From Halorussus vallis (GTDB lineage: Archaea > Halobacteriota > Halobacteria > Halobacteriales > Haladaptataceae), in contig NZ_CP100000.1 of the NCBI RefSeq assembly GCF_024138165.1, positions 2,728,001 to 2,792,000 of the forward strand: DNA of 64,000 nucleotides, given 5' to 3'. The translations under genes and the position numbers were made by a program. Of this stretch, positions 1 to 8,278 are shown piece by piece; the first letter of the stretch is position 1, and each line of letters begins with the position of its first letter. A model generated the notes under the pieces. That model made no database searches and was not told the DNA's origin. It was given only the letters and a program-made list of their open reading frames with translations.

Positions 1-127
1 CCGTTACGGTCGGACTCAGCGCGTACGCGACGATGAATGCCACGGCGACGACGACGCCGGAGCCGAAGATCACCGGGTCGATCTCTTCGAGGAACTCGTC
101 GAGCAAACTGTTCGGTTCACTGCTCAT
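1..127 (-). CDS. Membrane transporter N-terminus, probably BCCT family (partial)
   Basis: The start codon is at 127 and the gene runs leftward off the window. Only about 42 residues are visible: a short acidic start, then a motif IDPVIFGSG followed by a hydrophobic helix (VVVAVAFIVAYAL). A D-P just before the first membrane helix is typical of betaine/choline/carnitine (BCCT) transporters. The neighbours are enzymes for stepwise demethylation of glycine betaine, so an uptake system for betaine is the natural reading. That assignment rests on one helix plus context; another secondary transporter is possible. The 330 bases between it and the ammonia-lyase (128-457) hold no supportable gene. Confidence 0.55.
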   Translation of the reverse strand, partial: MSSEPNSLLDEFLEEIDPVIFGSGVVVAVAFIVAYALSPTVT

Positions 128-457
128 GGTTAATCGGGTACGGTAGTGGTGGTCTGCTGTCGCATCCGCGACCGCGCTCGGGTCGCCTCCGGCGGTCGAA
201 GCGTCGCGCCGGTCGGCGGCGACCCCGGCGGTGGTCGCGGTGGTCGAGACGCTCGCGTCGGCCGCGCGCCGCGACGGACGTGCCGGGTCGGTTCGACGGA
301 GAACCCGACGCGAAGCCGTTCGGCGCCCAGATGAGTGGCATCCTGACCCACGGTACCAGTTCTCAAGGCCACGGATAAACGTTCGTGTGGAGCACCTGCC
401 TCTTTAAAACGGCCGGGAGAGACGGGACGTCCGTCCGGAAATCGGTCGATTCGAGGC

Positions 458-1708
458 TCACCCGGCGTCGCTCCGGTTGACGTGTTCGACCGGGTAGCCG
501 GCCGCGGCGATCGAGTCCACGATGTTCGCGGCGTGTTCGGCGCCGCTCGTCTCGACCTGGAACGTCAGGTACGCCTCGCCGACGTCGAGGTCCTCGACCG
601 CGCGGTCGTGGCGGACGGTGCGGATGTTCGCCCCGTGTTCGGCGACGATGCCCGACAACTCCTCCATCTTCCCGTACCGGTCGTCGATGCGGACCCGGAG
701 GCTCAGAATCTGCTTCCGGGCGGTGAGCGCGTGGACGAGGACGGTCTGGAGCATCGTCATGTCGAGGTTTCCGCCGCAGAGCAGCGGCATGACCGTCTCA
801 CCTTCGACGTCCAGGTCGCCGAGGACGGCGGCCACCGACGCCGCGCCGGCGCCCTCGACGACCTGTTTCGCCCGCTCCAGCAGCACGAGGATGCTCCGAG
901 CTATCTCCTGGTCGGTGACCGTGACGACCTCGTCGACGTGTCGGTCGATGAGCGCGAGCGTCCGCTCGGAGATTCCGCCCGTGGCGATGCCGTCGGCGAT
1001 GGTGTCGACGGAGTCGAGCGTCTGGGGTGCGCCCTTCTCGAGGCTGTCGGGCACCGTCGCGGCGCCGGCGGCCTGGACCCCGACGATTCGCGTCTCGGGC
1101 GATAGCTCCGCGAACGCCGTCGCGACACCGCTTATCAACCCGCCCCCGCCGATGGGAACGACGACCGTGTCGACTTCGGGGTCGTCCTCGTACATCTCGA
1201 CGCCGAGTGTTCCCTGGCCGGCGACGATGGCCGGGTCGTCGTACGCGTGGACGAACTCCGCCCCGGAGTCGCCCGAGACGTCCCGGGCGTGGGCCATCGC
1301 CTCGCGGAAGTTCTGCCCGACGAGTTCGACCGACGCGCCGTAGCCGCGCGTCGCGTCGACCTTCGTCTGGGGTGCGGTCTTCGGCATGACGATGGTCGAT
1401 TCGACGCCGAGGCTCGTCGCGGCGAGCGCGACGCCCTGGGCGTGGTTGCCGGCGCTGGCGGCGACGACGCGCTCGCAGTCGGTCTCCTCGACGCACTGGG
1501 CGATCTTGTTGTACGCCCCGCGCGTCTTGAACGACCCCGTCCACTGGAGGTGTTCCAACTTGAGCGACACCCGCTCGGCTCCCGTCATCGCCTCCAGGGA
1601 GGTGCTGCGTTCGACGGGCGTCGGCTTGACGACCGTTCGGTCGTCAAGTCGCTCGCGCGCTCGCTCGACGTCGGCGAACTCGACGGTGTGTACAGGTTCG
1701 GTGGTCAT
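458..1708 (-). CDS. ilvA: Threonine/serine ammonia-lyase with ACT domain
   Basis: A 416-residue PLP-dependent beta-elimination enzyme. The Schiff-base lysine lies in the motif SFKTRGAYNK (Lys61), followed by SAGNHAQG and the phosphate-binding GGGGLISG, all diagnostic of threonine dehydratases. The last ~90 residues look like an ACT domain, usual for the biodegradative/archaeal type of about 400 residues. The start lies 10 bases beyond the stop of the upstream dimethylglycine-dehydrogenase-like gene on the same strand, so the two are probably co-transcribed. The family converts threonine to 2-oxobutyrate and often serine to pyruvate. In this setting serine formed from betaine-derived glycine is an attractive substrate, but that is inference. 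Isoleucine biosynthesis remains the default role. Confidence 0.93.
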   Translation of the reverse strand: MTTEPVHTVEFADVERARERLDDRTVVKPTPVERSTSLEAMTGAERVSLKLEHLQWTGSFKTRGAYNKIAQCVEETDCERVVAASAGNHAQGVALAATSLGVESTIVMPKTAPQTKVDATRGYGASVELVGQNFREAMAHARDVSGDSGAEFVHAYDDPAIVAGQGTLGVEMYEDDPEVDTVVVPIGGGGLISGVATAFAELSPETRIVGVQAAGAATVPDSLEKGAPQTLDSVDTIADGIATGGISERTLALIDRHVDEVVTVTDQEIARSILVLLERAKQVVEGAGAASVAAVLGDLDVEGETVMPLLCGGNLDMTMLQTVLVHALTARKQILSLRVRIDDRYGKMEELSGIVAEHGANIRTVRHDRAVEDLDVGEAYLTFQVETSGAEHAANIVDSIAAAGYPVEHVNRSDAG

Positions 1709-1718
1709 GGGAGCGCGG

Positions 1719-4211
1719 CTACCGGAGTATCTTCTCGCGGTCCGGGTCGTACAGCGGTTCCTCCTCGACGGTCGCCGGGTAGCGCTCGTTCTCGTACCGT
1801 ATCTCGACCGACCGCCCCGGTTCGGCGTACTCGGGCGGGAGGTACCCGTACGCGATGCCGGCGTCGACGGTGTAGCCGTAGTCGGCGCGCGCGACGTACC
1901 CCAGCACGTCGTCGCCGTCGACGACCGGGTGGCCCGAGTCGACGACCGCCCCGGGTTCGTCGAGCGTCATGCAGGACAGCTTCCGGTCGAGACCCTCCTC
2001 GCGGGTGCGTTCGAGCGCCGCCTTGCCGACGAACTCGGTGTCCATATCGACCGCGAACCCGATGCCGGCCTCGTAGGGGTCGTACTCCGGCGTGATGTCG
2101 GTCCCCCACAGTCGGAAGCCCTTCTCCATGCTCATCGAGTTGAGCGCGGCGTCCCCCATCGCGACCGCGCCGTGGTCCTGGCCCGCCTCCCAGACGAGGT
2201 CCCACAGTTTCGCACCGTACTCCATCGGGGCGTACAGTTCCCAGCCGAGTTCCCCGACGTACGAAACCCGCAGCATCGTCACCGGCACGCTCCCGACGTA
2301 CGTCTCCCGGCACGAGAAGAACGGGAAGGCGTCGTGGGAGATGTCGGCCTCGACGAGTCCGGCGAGCGTCTTCCGAGCCTCCGGACCCCACACGCCGAGG
2401 CCGCAGGTGCCCGACGTCCGGTCGGTCACGGTCACCGAGTCGGGGGCGCGCTCGCGAACCCACCGGCCCTGCTCGGTGCCGGAACTCCCGCCGCCGGTCA
2501 GCAGCAGGAACCTGTCGTCGGCGAGTCGGGAGACGGTCAGGTCGGCGAGGATGCCGCCCGCCTCGTTCAGCATCGTCGCGTACCGGACGCGGCCGGGCGC
2601 GACGTCGACGTCGTTCGAGAGCAACCGCTGGAGGAAGTCGGCGGCGTCGTCGCCGGTCACCTCGATGCAGGTGAACGACGAGAGGTCGTACAGTCCGACC
2701 CGGTCGCGGACGGCACGATGTTCGGCGCCGTGGGCCTTCGACCAGTTCCGGCCCGGCCAGCCGTCCCGGTCCGGCACGCCGTACTCCGCCGCGAGCGGTT
2801 CGTTGGCCTCGTACCACTGGGCGGCCTCCCAGCCGTCGGCGTCGTAGAACTCCGCGCCGAGTTCCTCCTGTCGCGGGTAGTAGGGACTCCGCCGGAGGCC
2901 GCGCTCGCTTCGGGGCTGTTCGCGCGGGTGAATCAGCTGGTACACCTCCTGGTACTGCTGGGCGCCCCGGTCGCGGGCGTACCGCCGCGACCCCGAGTGG
3001 GGCTGGAACCGGTCGACGTGCGCGCCGGTCACGCACACGCGCTCGCCGTCGAGTCGCGGGACGCCGTTCTCCATCCACTCGGCGAGGATGTTGCCCGCGC
3101 CGCCGGACTGGGTGACCCAGACCGCCAGGCCCCACCACAGGCCGTCGACGTCCTCGCTCTCGCCGAAGATGGGCATCCCGTCGGGGGTGAACGAGAACAT
3201 CCCGTTGATGCGGTACTCGAACTCGGAGTCGGCGAGCGCGGGGACGAGTTCGGTCGCGGCGTCGTACGCCGAGCGGTCGATGTCGGGGTGGGTCGGCTCG
3301 AAGAAGTGTTCTTCGGTGAACTCGCGGATGGACGGCTGGTCGGGCGCGTCCTCGGGCGAGAGGATGTCCTCGGGGTCGACCAGTAGCGGTTCGTGGTCGT
3401 AGGAGCCGATACCGTAGCGCTCGCCGTGCTGACGGAAGTACAGCGAGTAGTCCTGGTGGCGCAGGATGGGCTGGTCCAGTTCGCGCGCCGCGCCCCGGAG
3501 TTCGTCGAGTTCGTCGGAGACGAGGTACTGGTGGGCGCACGGGACGAGCGGCACGTCGACGCCGACCATGTCGCCGAACAGCGGCCCCCAGATGTTCGCC
3601 GCCACCAGCACCTCGTCGGCCTCGATGCTCCCCCGGTCGGTGACGACGGTGCGTATCCCCTCGTCGTCGGTTTCGAGGTCCGTGACCGTCGTCTCGCCGA
3701 AGAACCGGACGCCCCGGTCGCGGGCCGCTTCGGCCATCGTGGCCGAGACGTCGACGGCGTCGGCCTTCCCGTCCGTGGGCACGTAGTAGCCGCCGTGGAT
3801 GGCGTCCTCGTTTATCTGGGGAATCTCGGCTTTCACCTCGGCGGGCGAGAGCAGGCGGCCACCCTCTATGCCGTAGGCCATCCCCCGCTCGCGCTTGCGC
3901 TTCAGGAAGTCCCACCGGTCTTCGGTGTAGGCCACTTCGACGCCGCCGGCCTGGCGGAAGCCGTCGAGGTCCGAGTAGAGCCGTCGGGTGTACTCGGCCA
4001 TCCGGGTCATCAGCTTTCCCCCGGCGGTCTGGAACACCAGGCCCGGCGCGTGGGAGGTCGACCCGCCGGTTTCGAACAGCGGTCCCTGGTCGACGACGAC
4101 GACGTCCTCGCGCCCGAGTTCGCTCAGGTGGTACGCGGTGCTGCACCCGACGCACCCCGCACCGACGATGACCGTCCCGGCCGCGTCCGGAAGTTTGCCA
4201 CTTGTTCCCAT
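1719..4211 (-). CDS. Dimethylglycine/sarcosine dehydrogenase, FAD plus folate-binding (GcvT-like) domains
   Basis: An 830-residue two-part flavoenzyme. The N-terminal half is a DAO-type FAD domain: GAGCVG at residues 17-22 and GGSTSHAPGL, whose His54 matches the histidine that binds FAD covalently in dimethylglycine and sarcosine dehydrogenases. The C-terminal ~380 residues are a tetrahydrofolate-binding aminomethyltransferase-like domain (for example FLQRLLSNDVDVAPGR and VSYVGELGWELY). The length matches the mitochondrial enzymes. The family removes a methyl group from dimethylglycine or sarcosine and passes the one-carbon unit to folate. It sits between the sarcosine-oxidase-like gene and the ammonia-lyase on the same strand. 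Whether it prefers dimethylglycine or sarcosine cannot be read from sequence, but the companion oxidase argues for dimethylglycine. Confidence 0.88.
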   Translation of the reverse strand: MGTSGKLPDAAGTVIVGAGCVGCSTAYHLSELGREDVVVVDQGPLFETGGSTSHAPGLVFQTAGGKLMTRMAEYTRRLYSDLDGFRQAGGVEVAYTEDRWDFLKRKRERGMAYGIEGGRLLSPAEVKAEIPQINEDAIHGGYYVPTDGKADAVDVSATMAEAARDRGVRFFGETTVTDLETDDEGIRTVVTDRGSIEADEVLVAANIWGPLFGDMVGVDVPLVPCAHQYLVSDELDELRGAARELDQPILRHQDYSLYFRQHGERYGIGSYDHEPLLVDPEDILSPEDAPDQPSIREFTEEHFFEPTHPDIDRSAYDAATELVPALADSEFEYRINGMFSFTPDGMPIFGESEDVDGLWWGLAVWVTQSGGAGNILAEWMENGVPRLDGERVCVTGAHVDRFQPHSGSRRYARDRGAQQYQEVYQLIHPREQPRSERGLRRSPYYPRQEELGAEFYDADGWEAAQWYEANEPLAAEYGVPDRDGWPGRNWSKAHGAEHRAVRDRVGLYDLSSFTCIEVTGDDAADFLQRLLSNDVDVAPGRVRYATMLNEAGGILADLTVSRLADDRFLLLTGGGSSGTEQGRWVRERAPDSVTVTDRTSGTCGLGVWGPEARKTLAGLVEADISHDAFPFFSCRETYVGSVPVTMLRVSYVGELGWELYAPMEYGAKLWDLVWEAGQDHGAVAMGDAALNSMSMEKGFRLWGTDITPEYDPYEAGIGFAVDMDTEFVGKAALERTREEGLDRKLSCMTLDEPGAVVDSGHPVVDGDDVLGYVARADYGYTVDAGIAYGYLPPEYAEPGRSVEIRYENERYPATVEEEPLYDPDREKILR

Positions 4212-4338
4212 GTAGCTAAGTCTGGTGGTCGCGGCGCGTCATAAGTTCTCGTGTGAGTCAACGCCGGCTTTATGGGGGCGTTCGGGGCGGCGCGAGACGT
4301 CCGGCCCTGCAGGTTCGCCAGGCCGCGAATCACCCTCG

Positions 4339-5481
4339 TCACTCGAAGCGGTCGAGTCCGAACATCTCGACGGGGTGGTCGGTGTCGCCGTCGACCGCGA
4401 GGTCGGCGAGGACCTCGCCGATGGCGCTGGCGAACTTGAAGCCGTGACCCGAGAAGCCCGCGCCGACCGCCACCTGCGGGTGGTCGGGAAGCGTATCCAG
4501 GATGAAGTGTTCGTCCGGGGAGTTCGTGAACATGCAAGTCGCCAGTCGCATCGTCGGGCCCGCGCCCTCGGGGAAGTAGTTCTCGGCGCACTCGCGCAGC
4601 ACGCGCTCGTCCGCCGGTTCGACGTCGCGGTTCCATTCGTCGGGGTCGACCCGCTCGTCGCGGTGGTGGTACTTGCCGAGTTTGAACCCCGGCACGTCGT
4701 ACCGCGGAAGTCCGTAGAACCGACCCTCCGGGACTTCGAGGTTCCACACCGGGAAGTTCTCGGGGTCGAACTGCGTCGGCGACTTCGGGTGAAACCACGC
4801 GAGGACCTGCCGTTCCGGGACCGCCAGTCCGTCGAGCGCGTCGACGAACTTCGCGGCCCACGCGCCCGCCGCGACGACCATGTTCTCCGCCTCGTACTCG
4901 CTGCGGTCGGTTTCGACCCGGACGCCGCCGTCGGCCGTCTCCGACCAGTCGGTCACGCGCTCGCGCGCTCGGACCACCGCGCCCGCGCGCTGTGCGGCCT
5001 CGGTGTGGGCGACGATGCACTGTTCGGGGACGACGAAGCCGCCGTCCTCCTGATACAGCGCCATGTGGTCGTCGGGCAACCGATAGCCGGGGAACCGCTC
5101 GCTGACCTCCGCGCTCGTCAGCACCTCGTGGGGGATGCCGTGTTCCTCGCAGGAGCGCCGCGACCCCTCGAACACGTCGTTTCCTGGCGGCGCGGCGTCG
5201 ATGGACCCGGTGACGTGGAGGAGGTCCCGGCCGGTCCTGTCCGCTAAGTCGGTCCAGAGTTCGTACGCGCGTTCGATGAGCGGGATGTACGACGGATGTT
5301 CGTAGTACGCTCGTCGGATGATGCGCGTGATTCCGTGCGAGGACCCCATCGTGTGGGGGATGTCGTAACGTTCGAGGCCGAGCACGTCGAGGCCCCGGTT
5401 CGCGAGGTGGTACGTCGCCGCGCTTCCCATGCCGCCGACACCGATGACGATAGCGTCGTACCGCTCGCCGCGTTGGCTCAT
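4339..5481 (-). CDS. Monomeric sarcosine oxidase / N-methyl amino acid oxidase
   Basis: A 380-residue FAD oxidase, the usual length for monomeric sarcosine oxidase. Visible motifs are the Rossmann GVGGMGSAATYHLA near the N-terminus, PHTMGSSHGITRIIR at about residues 42-56 (the flavin-contacting basic region), and CMFTNSPDEHFILD. Cys316 in the last motif corresponds to the cysteine that carries covalent FAD in this family. The expected reaction is sarcosine plus oxygen to glycine, formaldehyde and hydrogen peroxide. It is the first gene of the leftward group and is divergent from the Rieske oxygenase, 200 bases away. A TATA-like element 26 bases upstream suggests a leaderless mRNA. N-methyltryptophan oxidase-like activity cannot be excluded. 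Confidence 0.88.
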   Translation of the reverse strand: MSQRGERYDAIVIGVGGMGSAATYHLANRGLDVLGLERYDIPHTMGSSHGITRIIRRAYYEHPSYIPLIERAYELWTDLADRTGRDLLHVTGSIDAAPPGNDVFEGSRRSCEEHGIPHEVLTSAEVSERFPGYRLPDDHMALYQEDGGFVVPEQCIVAHTEAAQRAGAVVRARERVTDWSETADGGVRVETDRSEYEAENMVVAAGAWAAKFVDALDGLAVPERQVLAWFHPKSPTQFDPENFPVWNLEVPEGRFYGLPRYDVPGFKLGKYHHRDERVDPDEWNRDVEPADERVLRECAENYFPEGAGPTMRLATCMFTNSPDEHFILDTLPDHPQVAVGAGFSGHGFKFASAIGEVLADLAVDGDTDHPVEMFGLDRFE

Positions 5482-5502
5482 GTCAGCCGCGACGACGCGG
5501 CC

Positions 5503-5512
5503 GCTTTTATTG
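5503..5512 (-). promoter_or_regulatory. Leftward promoter (TATA box) of the sarcosine oxidase gene
   Basis: On the minus strand the sequence reads caataaaagc, an A+T-rich island centred about 26 bases upstream of the ATG at 5481. That spacing is the one expected for a haloarchaeal leaderless transcript. It stands out in an otherwise GC-rich divergent intergenic region. Confidence 0.55.
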
Positions 5513-5650
5513 ATGGTTTGGGTGCGCTGGGATGGGCTTTATCCGTGTGACGAGCGGCGTCGGGCCGCTTTGGTCGTGGCGATGGTCACGAACGGAGAGT
5601 CGGCCGCGACCGGTCGGTCCTACTTATAGCAGTCTCTATCTGCGACCAAC

Positions 5651-5661
5651 GCTTATCCGTG
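5651..5661 (+). promoter_or_regulatory. Rightward promoter of the Rieske oxygenase, with shared TTATCCGTG motif
   Basis: gcttatccgtg lies 21-31 bases upstream of the chosen ATG at 5682, the right place for a TATA box of a leaderless mRNA. The 9-mer TTATCCGTG also occurs at 5539-5547 in the same divergent region. It occurs on the minus strand at 370-378 as well, upstream of the putative transporter. It may be both core promoter and part of a shared control site. Confidence 0.45.
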
Positions 5662-5681
5662 ATAGTGGGTACTGTTCTCAC

Positions 5682-6821
5682 ATGACGCGTTGGGACGACG
5701 GTAAGACCCAGACCGCACCTGTCAGTCCGGACATCACCGACGAGAACAACGCATTGCCCGCGAAGTACTTCACCGAACCGGACGTGTGGGAGATGGAGAA
5801 GGAGAAGGTGTTCTCGCGGTACTGGATATACGCGGGACACGCGAACTGCATCGACGAACCGGGCGACTACTTCACCCGGACGGTGGGCGACTCGCAGGTC
5901 ATCGTCGTGCGCGACCAGGACGACGACGTTCGGGCGTTCTACAACGTGTGCGCACACCGCGGGTCGAAGATGGTCGAAGACACGCCGATGACCGACCCGG
6001 GGAACATGGGGCGCATCCAGTGTCCGTACCACCTCTGGACGTACGACCTCGAGGGGAACCTGCGGACGACGCCGAAGAGCTTCGAGGAGGCGAGTCTGAA
6101 CCCGGACCTCGAGGACGACGATGTCCAGGAGTTCGACGGCGAGGACAACGGTCTCATGGAGGTCCACACCGACACCGTCGGTCCGTTCGTGTTCGTCAAC
6201 CTCGACGACGACCCGATGTCGCTCGACGAGCAGACCGGCAAGATGAAAGACGAACTCGAAGAACTCCCGCTCGGCGACTACGAGCACGCCCGCCGCATCG
6301 TCTCCGAGGTCGAGTGCAACTGGAAGGTCTTCGGCGGCAACTACTCGGAGTGCGACCACTGCGAGGCCAACCACCAGGACTGGATAGAGGGGATCGCGCT
6401 CGACGAGTCCGAACTGGAAGTGAACGACTACCACTGGGTCCTCCACTACACCCACGCCCAGGACGTCGACGACGAGTTGCGCATCCACGACGAACACGAG
6501 GCGAAGTTCTACTACCTGTGGCCGAACTTCACGGTCAACATGTACGGGACCGCCGACGGGTACGGGACCTACATCATCGACCCCATCGACGAGAAGCGGT
6601 TCAACCTCGTCGCCGACTACTTCTTCGCCGACTCGGACCTGAGCGAGGAGGAAGAACAGTTCATCGAAACCAGCCGGCAACTCCAGGAGGAGGACTTCGA
6701 ACTGGTCGAACGCCAGTACGAGGGGCTCAGCATGGGCGCGCTCGGGCAGGCTCAGCTCGGTCCGAACGAGCACACGGTCCACAAACTCCACCGGCTGGCC
6801 CAGGAAGCGTACGACGCGTAG
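5682..6821 (+). CDS. Rieske non-haem iron oxygenase, probable glycine betaine demethylase large subunit
   Basis: A 379-residue ring-hydroxylating-oxygenase-type alpha subunit. The Rieske [2Fe-2S] ligands are Cys90, His92, Cys114 and His117 (CAHRG and CPYHLW). The mononuclear iron site is NYSECDHCEANH, with His226 and His231. Its length and arrangement resemble GbcA-type enzymes that oxidatively demethylate glycine betaine to dimethylglycine and formaldehyde. Neighbouring genes encode the next two demethylation steps. The ATG at 5682 was chosen because it sits one promoter spacing below a TATA box and the protein begins sensibly there. An in-frame upstream extension is possible but unsupported. 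The electron-donating reductase usually paired with GbcA is not in the window next to it. Related quaternary amines such as stachydrine or carnitine are alternative substrates. Confidence 0.85.
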   Translation: MTRWDDGKTQTAPVSPDITDENNALPAKYFTEPDVWEMEKEKVFSRYWIYAGHANCIDEPGDYFTRTVGDSQVIVVRDQDDDVRAFYNVCAHRGSKMVEDTPMTDPGNMGRIQCPYHLWTYDLEGNLRTTPKSFEEASLNPDLEDDDVQEFDGEDNGLMEVHTDTVGPFVFVNLDDDPMSLDEQTGKMKDELEELPLGDYEHARRIVSEVECNWKVFGGNYSECDHCEANHQDWIEGIALDESELEVNDYHWVLHYTHAQDVDDELRIHDEHEAKFYYLWPNFTVNMYGTADGYGTYIIDPIDEKRFNLVADYFFADSDLSEEEEQFIETSRQLQEEDFELVERQYEGLSMGALGQAQLGPNEHTVHKLHRLAQEAYDA

Positions 6822-6832
6822 GCGAATCCACC

Positions 6833-7195
6833 ATGAGCCACCAGCACCCCAACGTCGTGACGGTTTCGTGCCCGGACTGCGGCGTCTCGAAGGACGTCGA
6901 CCCGCCGAACCAGGCGATCGCGTTCTACCGCCGCCACAACAAGCTCACCGGCCACGACGTCGAGATCGACCGCGCCGACGTCGGCGTCGAAACGGAGGTT
7001 CCCCACGACGGCGACGTCGGGGTCGTCGTCGCGGAACTCGAGACTCGATTCGACGACGGCGTGCCGCTCGGCGTCGTCGCCGCCGTCACCAGCGAGCACG
7101 GCGTTACCGTCGGCGAGACGCTGGCGGCGGTCCGCGAACGGCGACTGCGCGGCGAACTGTACGAACCGCGAGACGACCATCTGCGCGCGACGTGA
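6833..7195 (+). CDS. Small zinc-finger protein linked to the Rieske oxygenase, function unknown
   Basis: A 120-residue protein starting 11 bases after the Rieske stop, so almost certainly in the same mRNA. The first 45 residues contain Cys13, Cys16, His35 and His41 (CPDCG and RRHNKLTGH), a C2H2-like zinc-binding spacing. The remainder is an acidic alpha/beta stretch ending in a short charged helix (TLAAVRERRLRGE). No Rieske reductase or ferredoxin signature is visible. It could be a DNA-binding cofactor, an assembly factor or a structural partner of the oxygenase. I do not recognise the family by name. Confidence 0.8.
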   Translation: MSHQHPNVVTVSCPDCGVSKDVDPPNQAIAFYRRHNKLTGHDVEIDRADVGVETEVPHDGDVGVVVAELETRFDDGVPLGVVAAVTSEHGVTVGETLAAVRERRLRGELYEPRDDHLRAT

Positions 7196-7270
7196 CGGCG
7201 GGTCGGCTTCGGCCGCCCGTTCGTCCGACGCCGGTTCGCTCGGCCTTCTCGTTCGCTCGACACCCGGTCG

Positions 7271-7924
7271 TCACTCGTCCGTGAGCGTCGTCCTGATGAG
7301 TTCGAAGACGCCGCGGCGGAGCCGTCCGCCGACGGCGCTCGGCGAAACGTCGAGCGACTCCGCCAGCCCTTCGAGGGACGTCTGGCGGGGCTCCTCGAAG
7401 TACCCCTGCTCGTAAGCGGCCAGCAGCGTCTCGCGCTGTGGCTCGGTGAGCTTCGCCGTCTCGTTGACCGTCCACTCGTCGCGTCGGTAGAGGTTGGCGA
7501 CGTCGAAGGAGATCTCCTCGTCCCGACAGTACGAGACGAGGGAGGCGAGGCCGTCCCGGTCGGGAATGTGGAGCGTGACCGTCCACCCCCTGTCGCTGCT
7601 CTCGGCCTCGGCCATCAGCCCGCCGACCTCCGTCGTCTTCGGCGAGATGAGCTTCGTCTCGGGCGTGTGGGCCATCCGATAGATGCGCGAACCGCCGGAG
7701 TCGGTCACGTTCGTCCAGTCGGTGACCGTGTGGTCGGCTTCGAGCGCCGCTTCGAACGCGTCGAACGAGTCGGCCTCGCTCTCGACGAGGAAGAAAAACA
7801 GCCCCGTCTCGGGGTCCGTCGCGGAGTGGGGGATGACCTGTATCGAGACGCTGTCGACCGCCTTGACGGTCGGCGTCAGCGCGAGGTCGGGGTGTCGGAT
7901 CTCCGCGACGACTATCAGACTCAT
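7271..7924 (-). CDS. HTH_10 (bacterio-opsin-activator-type) transcriptional regulator
   Basis: A 217-residue protein whose last ~60 residues form the haloarchaeal HTH_10 domain: LTEPQRETLLAAYEQGYFEE, then SLEGLAESLDVSPSAVGGRLRRG. The N-terminal ~150 residues are a mixed alpha/beta region typical of the ligand- or partner-sensing half of this family. It is convergent with the Rieske and zinc-finger genes and closes the betaine cassette. It is therefore the best local candidate for the cassette's regulator, although no operator was shown. The 354 bases on its upstream side (7925-8278) hold no gene. Confidence 0.85.
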   Translation of the reverse strand: MSLIVVAEIRHPDLALTPTVKAVDSVSIQVIPHSATDPETGLFFFLVESEADSFDAFEAALEADHTVTDWTNVTDSGGSRIYRMAHTPETKLISPKTTEVGGLMAEAESSDRGWTVTLHIPDRDGLASLVSYCRDEEISFDVANLYRRDEWTVNETAKLTEPQRETLLAAYEQGYFEEPRQTSLEGLAESLDVSPSAVGGRLRRGVFELIRTTLTDE

Positions 7925-8278
7925 CTGTCGGCCCGTCGTCGGCTATCGGTCGAGCGACGCTGGCGCCGAGCATCCGTCCGCGACCCCCCGTTTCGTCGAC
8001 GGTGGGGTTTCGAAGGTGCGCGGCGAATCGAACTGCCGTCGGGACGGGCCGAACGGACTCCACTGTCCATGTTAGTGCGTAGGGATAACGAGTGTCATAA
8101 TCGTTCGGTGCGAGAGCCCGCCGGGAACCGCCGGCCTCGACGGGGTCCGAACCGTGGCGCCTCTCGACGCCCGCCGACGCGGTTCGCCCGCGAGTCGTTC
8201 GGCGACGCCTCCCCGGACCACCGCGTCACGACCGCGAAGGGACCGATTGAAATACTCGGCGGGGCCACCGTCTCGGCG

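Noticed and set aside
1386-3386. 666-codon plus-strand frame opposite the dehydrogenase gene
   Set aside because: An antisense shadow produced by GC-rich codon bias. It shows no family motifs, whereas the minus strand encodes a full flavoenzyme.
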